From assembly GCA_019912905.1 (NCBI GenBank), contig JAIOHO010001027.1, positions 1 to 8,288 of the forward strand: 8,288 nucleotides of DNA, in the 5' to 3' direction. Origin of the DNA: Anaerolineae bacterium. Its GTDB lineage: Bacteria > Chloroflexota > Anaerolineae > Aggregatilineales > Phototrophicaceae. This document shows, one piece after another, positions 1 through 5,481 of this stretch (position 1 is the first letter of the stretch; each line of letters starts with the position of its first letter). The position numbers and the translations under genes were made by a program. A model generated the notes under the pieces. That model worked only from the letters and a program-made list of their open reading frames with translations. It was not told where the DNA came from and made no database searches.

Positions 1-2432
1 GCGGCGAGGCCCGTCAGGTTGTAGCGCAGGGCGAGATTGGCCGCCGGGGCCACTTCGATGCGCGCCAGTGGGGTTTCCAGCAGGGGGCGGACCCCGGCAA
101 AATCGCCCAGGCCGCAGCGGGCACAGCCGACCGCCACCAGCGGATACTCGGCTTCAAAGCGGGAGGCATCGCCATTGGCGAGGTCCAGCCCGGCTTGATG
201 GGCTTCTTCGGCCAAACGCAGCGCCTCGGCATAGTCGCCGCGCAGCAGGGAACCCAGGCTGCGCTGGAAGGTCAGCGCGACGATATGATTGCGCAGGTTC
301 TGGCGGAGGGAGAAGCTCAGCCCTTCGGCGATGGACGCCTCGGCCTGCTCGAAGTCGCCTCGGAAGAAACTCTGGGCGACCCGATTGCGCAGGGCAATGC
401 CCAGTGTCGCCGAGTGCCCATACTCGCGGAAGACCGGCATACCTTCCTGGGTATACTGTTCGGACAGTTCCCACTGCCCGATTTCCTGAAGCGCCGCACC
501 GAGGTTGAGCAGCGAATTGGCGATTCCCAGTTGGTCGCCGATGGCACGCCGCAGGTCCAGCGCCTGCCGGGTGTATTCCAGATTCTGGTCGAAATGGTTT
601 TGCATGATCACGATATAACCCAGTAACTGGTAAACCCGGGCCATCCAGAATGGTTCTCCGAGCCGTTGATAGCAGTCGAGACTCTCCAGGGCCAGAGGGC
701 GAGCCTGTTCGAGTGCGGTTCCGCCGATGGTCGCAAAGGCCATGCCCAGGGTATAGAGGGCGAGGGCGATCTGCGGTTCGTCGTGCTGGGCACGGGCAAC
801 TGCCAGCCCCTGCTCGGCCAACTGCACGGCCTGATCGAGATTCCAGATGTGTTGCAGGAACTGCGCCTGCCAGATCTGGATCAGGTTATGGGTCGAGCGG
901 GCGGAGTCCCCGGGTAGATTAGCGGTTTTTGCGGCTGCCGCGCTGAACCATTCGATGCCTTCCTGAAGGCGGCTGCGCATGAAGAAGAAGATTCCCAGGC
1001 TCTCCAGGTACTGATCCGCCGCCCCATGCATGCTGTGTTCCAGCGCCCAGGTCCAGCCTGTGCGCAGGTTTTCGAGGTCAATTTCGATGTCACCCAGGGT
1101 TTCCAACTGGTTCGGGCCTTTGAGATCACCCAGCCGCGCCTGCATCGCCTGGGCATAATAGGCGGCGTGGGCATCGCGCACGGCATCCATCTGGCCGGAA
1201 GCCCGCAGTCTTTGCTCGGCAAACTGGCGCAGCAGTCCGTGGAGGCTGTAGCGGCCTTCGTCATTGCGCGTCAGCAGCGCCTTGTTGACGAGCGCGTGCA
1301 GGTCGAGCAGACTGGCTCCCGCGATGAGCTGCGCGGCCCGGCGGCTGAACCCACCGCGAAAGACGGCCAGCTTCATCAGGACTGCGCGCTGTGCCTCGGT
1401 CAGGCGCTGCCAGGTGGGTTCGAACACAGCCTGGATGCTCCACTGACGGCGAGGGCTGTCGCGCATTTCGGCAGCCAGAAAGTCGATGCTCTGGCTGATC
1501 TCATCCGCAATCTCGGCAATCGACAGCACCTCGACCCAGGCGGCGGCCAGGACGATTGCCAGCGGCATGCCTTCGACCAGGCGGCAGATGCGGGCCACAT
1601 GCGGCCAGTCCGCCGCGGGGATCTGAATGTCGGCGCGGGCGCGGCTGACGCTGCGCTGGAATAACTGGCCCGCCTCATAATCCAGCGGGGACGGCGCAGT
1701 CTCTCCCAACGGAAAGGGCATACTGCCGACGGTAAAGACCGTCTCGCTGTGCAGGTTGAGGCGCTCGCGCGAGGTGACCAGCGCGGTGACTCCTGGCGCG
1801 GCTTGCAGAATTTCGGTCACGAGCGGTGCGCCCTCCAGCAGATGTTCGAAGTTATCGAGCACCAGCAGGAGGCGCTTGGGGCGCAGGAAGTCGAGAATCT
1901 GCTGGAGGGGCGGGCGGCCATCAGACTGGAAATCATAGGCAGTGTGCTCGGCGATGGTGTGCATGAGGGGATCGGGCGAGGAAAGGGCGGTAAGCGGCAC
2001 GAAATACACGCCGTCGGGGAAGCGTCCGATCTGCTGTTCGGCGGCTTCGAGCGCCAGCCGCGTCTTGCCCATGCCGCCAGGCGCGAGGATGGTCATCAGG
2101 CGTACTTCCGGGTTAGCGAGCAGGGCGGCCAGGTGGTCCAGTTCGGCTTCCCGACCGACAAACGGAGTCGTCTGGGCCGGCAGGTTGTGCAGCGGCATGG
2201 AGGCGGGCAGCGGCGGCGCACCAAGCAGCCCGGCTTCCTGGGCGCGGGCGATGGCCTGGCGGCGGTTGTCGACGCCCATCTTGTTGTAGATCTGGCGGAT
2301 GTACCATTTGATGGTACTGAGGGCAACGAACAGACGGTCCGCGATTTCCTGGTTGGACAGGCCCTCCGCAACCAGGATGAGGATTTCGTGTTCGCGCTGC
2401 GTGAGTGCTTCAAACAGGGCTGTTCCGGTCAT
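1..2432 (-). CDS. STAND/NB-ARC transcriptional regulator with N-terminal LuxR-type HTH and TPR-like C-terminal region (3' end outside window)
   Basis: The frame is open from an ATG at 2432 to the left edge (810 complete codons, no stop), so the C-terminus is missing. The start is supported by AGGAGG at 2441-2446, 8 nt upstream. Residues about 9-66 form a LuxR/GerE helix-turn-helix (LTQREHEIL, EGLSNQEIADRLF, STIKWYIRQIYNKMGV). An NB-ARC-type ATPase follows: PFVGREAEL near 90, Walker A APGGMGKT at about 117-124, Walker B LLLVLDN at about 188-194, sensor TSRERL near 220 and EGMPLAI near 287. A winged-helix-like segment ends with RYSLHGLLRQFAE near 394. From about 420 onward the protein is Ala/Leu/Gln-rich helical sequence typical of TPR repeats. 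Family knowledge: such STAND proteins are ATP-dependent switches that multimerise on inducer sensing and activate transcription. MalT-type members have the HTH at the C-terminus; here it is first. The inducer and target genes are unknown. The class is secure, the role is not. Confidence 0.93.
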   Translation of the reverse strand, partial: MTGTALFEALTQREHEILILVAEGLSNQEIADRLFVALSTIKWYIRQIYNKMGVDNRRQAIARAQEAGLLGAPPLPASMPLHNLPAQTTPFVGREAELDHLAALLANPEVRLMTILAPGGMGKTRLALEAAEQQIGRFPDGVYFVPLTALSSPDPLMHTIAEHTAYDFQSDGRPPLQQILDFLRPKRLLLVLDNFEHLLEGAPLVTEILQAAPGVTALVTSRERLNLHSETVFTVGSMPFPLGETAPSPLDYEAGQLFQRSVSRARADIQIPAADWPHVARICRLVEGMPLAIVLAAAWVEVLSIAEIADEISQSIDFLAAEMRDSPRRQWSIQAVFEPTWQRLTEAQRAVLMKLAVFRGGFSRRAAQLIAGASLLDLHALVNKALLTRNDEGRYSLHGLLRQFAEQRLRASGQMDAVRDAHAAYYAQAMQARLGDLKGPNQLETLGDIEIDLENLRTGWTWALEHSMHGAADQYLESLGIFFFMRSRLQEGIEWFSAAAAKTANLPGDSARSTHNLIQIWQAQFLQHIWNLDQAVQLAEQGLAVARAQHDEPQIALALYTLGMAFATIGGTALEQARPLALESLDCYQRLGEPFWMARVYQLLGYIVIMQNHFDQNLEYTRQALDLRRAIGDQLGIANSLLNLGAALQEIGQWELSEQYTQEGMPVFREYGHSATLGIALRNRVAQSFFRGDFEQAEASIAEGLSFSLRQNLRNHIVALTFQRSLGSLLRGDYAEALRLAEEAHQAGLDLANGDASRFEAEYPLVAVGCARCGLGDFAGVRPLLETPLARIEVAPAANLALRYNLTGLA

Positions 2433-2457
2433 TTTCCAACCCTCCTCATGCGACCGG

Positions 2458-2463
2458 ATTATA
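2458..2463 (-). promoter_or_regulatory. Candidate -10 box (TATAAT) for the STAND regulator
   Basis: A perfect TATAAT reads on the minus strand between the preceding gene's terminator and the regulator's ribosome binding site. Transcription would start near 2451, giving a leader of about 19 nt that still contains AGGAGG. No convincing -35 hexamer lies 16-18 nt upstream, where the terminator stem sits, so the promoter may depend on an activator or an alternative sigma factor, or the match may be chance. Confidence 0.4.
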
Positions 2464-2466
2464 ACG

Positions 2467-2497
2467 TAAAAAGCCCCCGCCGAGTGGACGAGGGCTT
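2467..2497 (-). terminator. Rho-independent terminator of the secreted-protein gene
   Basis: On the minus strand, 11-nt arms (2487-2497 and 2471-2481) pair fully, with two G-U wobbles, around a 5-nt loop (CACTC). The 3' arm runs directly into a run of five T (2468-2472, the first two of which belong to the stem). It begins 21 nt past the TAA at 2519-2521. The T-run is on one side only, so it acts in the minus direction. Confidence 0.88.
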
Positions 2498-2518
2498 CGG
2501 GACTACTGATGTTTCAAA

Positions 2519-3007
2519 TTACGATATTTTGCTGACTTTGCCGTTTTTGGCGACCTGAAGTTTGATGGCAGAATATTTGCGCAGGACGACCGGGACCTTG
2601 ATCTTCCCAAGCTTGAATTCCCACCTGAATTCGACTTCGCCATGCACAAAGACGATCTGCGATCCGTTCGGGCCGGGTGAAACCGACTGGTTTTGCCAGG
2701 CGACCTGTGTGAACGGGTAGCTGATCTGGAACCAGTGGTTCACACGCGAGACGCTGGCCGCCCGGCCATCATGACACCAGTCAAACTCCAGCCACTCCCG
2801 CCAGATGCGGATGCCGTAGTTTTTTCCATCGGCCCACACCTTGGAACCATAATAGCAGCGCGGCGCAGCGCTTGGTGCGTTCGGTGCGGACAGGGTGGCG
2901 CTTTCCGGGGACGTGACGGTATTGGCGGCACTGACCGTAGTCAGTGTCAGAAACATGGAAATGAGAACGAGTACGAGAATTATGAATCGGGTTTTGTAGT
3001 TGAGCAC
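2519..3007 (-). CDS. Small secreted Trp-rich protein of unknown function
   Basis: This gene encodes 162 aa from a GTG start with AGGAG 7 nt upstream, and ends in TAA. Residues 1-28 are a clear Sec signal peptide: basic start (NYKTR), a hydrophobic core (FIILVLVLISMFL) and a VSA-A cleavage region. A Thr/Ser/Pro/Ala-rich linker (about 29-49) leads to a compact domain at about 50-162. That domain has two cysteines (C51 and C78), which could form one disulfide after export, and seven tryptophans (W58, W69, W72, W77, W92, W104, W129). Hydrophobic and polar residues alternate in the second half, which suggests a beta-sandwich-like fold. There is no lipobox, C-terminal anchor or recognisable catalytic motif. 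The gene is bracketed by terminators and so is probably monocistronic. I do not recognise the family. A small secreted binding or cell-surface protein is the most I would infer. Confidence 0.85.
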   Translation of the reverse strand: MLNYKTRFIILVLVLISMFLTLTTVSAANTVTSPESATLSAPNAPSAAPRCYYGSKVWADGKNYGIRIWREWLEFDWCHDGRAASVSRVNHWFQISYPFTQVAWQNQSVSPGPNGSQIVFVHGEVEFRWEFKLGKIKVPVVLRKYSAIKLQVAKNGKVSKIS

Positions 3008-3013
3008 AGCCTG

Positions 3014-3020
3014 ACTCCTT
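3014..3020 (-). promoter_or_regulatory. Ribosome binding site that fixes a GTG start
   Basis: AAGGAGT lies 7 nt (counted from GGAG) before the GTG at 3007. No ATG near the N-terminus would retain the full signal peptide, so this site decides the start. Confidence 0.8.
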
Positions 3021-3061
3021 CAGTGATCGTGTTGAGAGCTGCACTAGCTGGTTTCAGCGCT

Positions 3062-3083
3062 TTCACCTCGCTCTCAAGGTGAA
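3062..3083. repeat. 7-bp perfect inverted repeat upstream of the secreted-protein gene
   Basis: TTCACCT (3062-3068) and AGGTGAA (3077-3083) are perfect inverted copies separated by 8 nt. They lie 55-76 nt upstream of the GTG start. The repeat could be a dimeric operator or a hairpin in the 5' untranslated leader. It is not followed by a T-run in either direction, so it is not a terminator. Confidence 0.55.
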
Positions 3084-3162
3084 CTATTTCAATGATAACG
3101 CCTTTATTTCAAAAAAAGACTTACATTTATTAATAAGCTGTAAATTTTGAACCCGGTATACC
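3084..3162 (-). promoter_or_regulatory. A+T-rich spacer, likely promoter/operator region of the secreted-protein gene
   Basis: This spacer is much richer in A+T than the flanking genes. It contains a seven-A tract (3111-3117), a perfect 10-bp palindrome TTATTAATAA (3127-3136) flanked by TTACA (3121-3125) and TGTAA (3139-3143), and a second palindrome GGTATACC (3155-3162). TTGAAA-like hexamers occur on the minus strand at 3107-3112 and 3087-3092, but neither pairs with a good -10. No coding frame is supported in 3008-3263. Together with the terminator at its far edge, this stretch explains the 256-bp gap. Confidence 0.45.
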
Positions 3163-3164
3163 CT

Positions 3165-3214
3165 CCCAAAACTAAAGACACCTTGCAAACGCCATAAGGG
3201 TCAGCAAGGTGCCT
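3165..3214 (-). terminator. Rho-independent terminator after the DUF5996-like gene
   Basis: On the minus strand, arms 3204-3214 and 3176-3186 form an 11-bp stem (AGGCACCTTGC with GCAAGGTGTCT, one G-U) around a 17-nt loop. A T-rich tail TTAGTTTT follows. It lies about 50 nt past the gene's stop and closes the co-directional block. Confidence 0.72.
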
Positions 3215-3263
3215 GGCAATAGGGCCAATTCACGGTACGTTCCGAGGGAAGGAATGAGCGGCG

Positions 3264-4052
3264 TCAGGCCGCCATCAGCCGTGCTGAGGCCATCCGGTAG
3301 ACGTCGAGCAGGGCGTCCAGCAGCAGTTGTTCCGGCAGGCTTTCGTTGGCGAAACGGTCGTAAGGGATGTAACCGCCGGGGCTGTGCCAGCCGGTGGCCC
3401 AGGTGAACAGATCGGGGATCTGGTCGCGCAGGTCGTTCAAGGCGGGTACAGCATAAAAATAGACGTAGGGCTGGCCGATGTCGGGCGTGCCGGGCGAGAA
3501 ACCAAAATTCAGGTGCGGGTCGCGGCCTTCGTCCATGCCCTCGACGAACCAGAGTGTCGAAAGATCGAAGCCGTGCGGCCAGAGCACCAGCGGATTTTGC
3601 GGGCCGTACATGCTGGCCTTCAGCGCCGCCAGGGTCTGGAACATCCGCCACTGCACGTCGGCATAAATCTGGCCTTGAGTGAGATCGAGATCGAACCGAT
3701 TCGCCCCGGTCAGCTTCGAGGAATTCGGCTTCAGATCGTAGCCCGCCTGCGCCAGCCCGGAGAATACCGTCTTGCTGAGCGAATCCTGGGTGTGGGCATT
3801 GAGGTTCACGCGCAGGATTTCCGCGCCGTCCTCCTGGGCGACGAGGATCGTGCCCTGGGGGTAGTCCAGAGTCAGCACAATGTGTTCTTTGAGGGCGTCG
3901 GTGGTCGCGCCGTTGGGGATAGGACGTAGACTGTGGCGCAGCGCATTGGGCAGCGGATCGAGACTGGCGAGCCGGGCGGCATTCAGTATTTGCGCGGCCT
4001 GATGCAGGACGGGGATGGCCGCCTGCCAACTGAGATAAGCGGGCAGAGTCAT
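3264..4052 (-). CDS. DUF5996-like protein
   Basis: This 262-aa protein starts at an ATG with AGGAGGAG 6 nt upstream (4059-4066). The overall pattern resembles DUF5996 proteins. It opens with a Trp-containing helix (LSWQAAIPVLHQAAQIL), followed by an S/P-rich strand region (HSLRPIPNGATT) and a strand-rich middle. The C-terminal part has LWPHGFDLSTLWF near 157-169, then a segment like the family's motif before 'YAYAYP' (HLNFGFSPGTPDIGQPYVYFYAVP, about 180-203), then WHSPGGYIPYD near 223-233. This assignment is from memory of the family and is tentative. There is no signal peptide or membrane segment, so it is probably cytoplasmic. No biochemical role is established for the family. It is the last gene before a terminator, 75 nt after the aminotransferase, and likely shares its transcript. 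A longer overlapping frame (3172-4029) is Arg/Pro-rich shadow sequence. Confidence 0.85.
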   Translation of the reverse strand: MTLPAYLSWQAAIPVLHQAAQILNAARLASLDPLPNALRHSLRPIPNGATTDALKEHIVLTLDYPQGTILVAQEDGAEILRVNLNAHTQDSLSKTVFSGLAQAGYDLKPNSSKLTGANRFDLDLTQGQIYADVQWRMFQTLAALKASMYGPQNPLVLWPHGFDLSTLWFVEGMDEGRDPHLNFGFSPGTPDIGQPYVYFYAVPALNDLRDQIPDLFTWATGWHSPGGYIPYDRFANESLPEQLLLDALLDVYRMASARLMAA

Positions 4053-4127
4053 GGGTTTCTCCTCCTGATTGTCGGACGTTGCGTCAGGATATGGACGCGG
4101 TGTGACCCTTCAGGCTTTCGGCGGGCC

Positions 4128-4967
4128 TCACGATTGGGCGTAGGCCACGGACATTTTGGCGAACTGCTCCATCAGGAAGTGGGTGTTCGGGCCGGGGACG
4201 CCGGTGGCGACGATCTGATCGTCGATCTGGCGGACCGGGCAGACTTCCTTGTTGGACGACGAGATGAAGACTTCATCCGCCTTGCGCAGATCGGCCAGCA
4301 GCAGATCAGTCACTTCGACCTGAAAACGATCTGAAGCGAGATCGAGGATCGTCTGGCGGGTGATGCCGAGCAGGACATTCTGGCCGGGCGTGACCAGGCG
4401 ATCGCCGAAGAAGGCGAACAGGTTGGTGGTGGTGCCTTCCAGGGCGTGGCCTGCCCCGTCGATATAAATGGCATCGACGGCGTTCTGCTGCCGGGCTTTT
4501 TTGAGCGCGAGGATCGCAGGAATATAGTTGATAGTCTTGGCTTCCGGCAGATAGCGGTCGGTGTGATGCGTGATAATTTTGATGCCGTCCTCGTACCAGC
4601 TTGCAGGCAGCGGCTTCCAGGGTGTGACCATTACCAGCAGGCGCGCGCCGCCGTTGGGGGTAATGTTGTCGTCGGAGGTGCCGCCGGTGACGACGATGCG
4701 CACATTGGCTTCGGGGTAGTGGTTGTGCGCCAGCGTTTCCAGGGTAATACCGCGAATGTCATCCAGCGATACGGGCAGATCGAGGTCGATGAGCCGGGCG
4801 GAGCGTTCCAGGCGTTTGAGGTGCCAGTCCAGATGAAAGGGCTTGCCGCCATAGGTGCGCATGAAGTCGAATACCCCATAGCCGCGCAGGATCGCCAGAT
4901 CATTGGCTGGGATGCTGGCATCATCTGACCGGACGAATTCACCGTCAATGTAAAAAATGCTGGACAT
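4128..4967 (-). CDS. Class IV PLP-dependent aminotransferase (branched-chain or D-amino-acid type)
   Basis: This 279-aa protein has the normal length for fold-type IV transaminases. Its ATG has AGGA 7 nt upstream. Motifs appear in order: FYIDGEFV at the N-terminus; RGYGVFDFMRTYGGKPFHLDWHLKRL near 28-53; the PLP lysine in EAKTINY (K144); ALEGTTTNLFAF near 175-186, with E177 expected to hold the PLP pyridine nitrogen; LLGITRQTIL near 199-208; and DEVFISSSNKEVCPV near 231-245. Family knowledge: the group holds branched-chain aminotransferases, D-alanine aminotransferases, aminodeoxychorismate lyase and R-selective amine transaminases. EGTTTN and the SSSNKEVCPV loop look more like the D-amino-acid/lyase branch than the usual EGTGRN of BCAT, but substrate cannot be fixed by eye. 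No ilv or pabAB neighbours are present. It is cytoplasmic and sits between the Bles03 and DUF5996-like genes. Confidence 0.93.
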   Translation of the reverse strand: MSSIFYIDGEFVRSDDASIPANDLAILRGYGVFDFMRTYGGKPFHLDWHLKRLERSARLIDLDLPVSLDDIRGITLETLAHNHYPEANVRIVVTGGTSDDNITPNGGARLLVMVTPWKPLPASWYEDGIKIITHHTDRYLPEAKTINYIPAILALKKARQQNAVDAIYIDGAGHALEGTTTNLFAFFGDRLVTPGQNVLLGITRQTILDLASDRFQVEVTDLLLADLRKADEVFISSSNKEVCPVRQIDDQIVATGVPGPNTHFLMEQFAKMSVAYAQS

Positions 4968-4997
4968 GGTGTTTTCCTGATGGTCGAGTATGGGGAT

Positions 4998-5027
4998 ATT
5001 GTAGCCGGGGAAGCGGGATTTTGACCA
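4998..5027 (-). promoter_or_regulatory. Candidate internal promoter ahead of the aminotransferase
   Basis: On the minus strand TGGTCA (5022-5027) lies 18 nt before TACAAT (4998-5003), matching the sigma-70 consensus at 4 of 6 and 5 of 6 positions. Transcription would start near 4991, leaving a leader of about 24 nt. The near-perfect palindrome GGTTTCAAACC (5033-5043) sits just upstream of the -35 and could be an operator. It is unproven, and read-through from the kinase operon is equally possible. Confidence 0.35.
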
Positions 5028-5070
5028 GCGGCGGTTTCAAACCCGGGCCTGCCGCATGATCGGTATCTCG

Positions 5071-5481
5071 TCAATCCGCGTGATAGGTGAGGTCGCCGGG
5101 GATGTCCAATTGTTCCAGCGCAGCCCGGACCCGGTCTACGTCAGCCTGATCCATGTGGTCATAGGTGAGGACGTGGATGACCCGGGAATTCGCATACGCA
5201 TCGCGCGAGGCGGTGGCGACTTTGGATTTATAACCCAACTGCCCGGCTGCGGTGGCGGCCTTGATGGTGGCCCACAGCTCATCGACCTGGTCAAGCGTGG
5301 TGTCGATGCGCCAGTAGCCGGCCCGCGGCGTCGGCCCGGACGCCTGAAACGCGGCGGACCGTTTGGCTTCGATCCAGTAGACACCGCTGACCTGTGAGGG
5401 AACGGCGTCTGCATCGTGCTGCATGCGGGCCTGCTGCACCTGATTAATCAGATCAAGGTTGGGTTTTTCCGGCTGGTTCAT
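5071..5481 (-). CDS. Bles03/DUF1917-family protein
   Basis: I place the start at the ATG at 5481 (136 aa), because GGAG at 5489-5492 lies exactly 7 nt upstream. The ATG at 5487 is only 1 nt from that site, and extending to 5586 adds an implausible N-terminus that only shadows the kinase. The stop is TGA. The core after about residue 55 matches what I recall of the Bles03/DUF1917 family: YWRID, VDELWATIKAATAAGQLGYKSKVATAS, then VIHVLTYDHMDQADVDRVRAALEQLDI. In that family the last part is a conserved 'V-x-V-Y-T-Y-D, DxxDVxRVRxxLRxLG' block. Members occur in bacteria and eukaryotes (human C11orf68) and are proposed to have an eIF4E-like fold. Some databases label them putative phosphothreonine-lyase-like. 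Molecular function is not established. The gene overlaps the kinase's 3' end by 29 nt, which suggests translational coupling. Confidence 0.87.
   Translation of the reverse strand: MNQPEKPNLDLINQVQQARMQHDADAVPSQVSGVYWIEAKRSAAFQASGPTPRAGYWRIDTTLDQVDELWATIKAATAAGQLGYKSKVATASRDAYANSRVIHVLTYDHMDQADVDRVRAALEQLDIPGDLTYHAD

Noticed and set aside
1026..1664. Plus-strand open frame (212 aa)
   Set aside because: It mirrors the regulator's coding strand in G+C-rich sequence, with Gly/Gln/Asp-rich content and no recognisable domain.
1749..2558. Long plus-strand open frame (269 aa)
   Set aside because: It is antisense to the HTH/ATPase part of the STAND regulator, whose motifs and ribosome binding site are clear; it also crosses the terminator. 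It shows no family motif.
2693..3082. Plus-strand open frame (129 aa) opposite the secreted-protein gene
   Set aside because: The minus-strand frame has a signal peptide, a ribosome binding site and a terminator; this one has none.
3172..4029. Minus-strand open frame (285 aa) overlapping the DUF5996-like gene
   Set aside because: It is Arg/Pro/Ala-rich, out of frame with the gene that has the AGGAGGAG site, and it runs into the terminator.
5441..5450. Perfect palindrome TGATTAATCA
   Set aside because: It lies inside the Bles03-like coding sequence and is explained by its codons; no promoter context.
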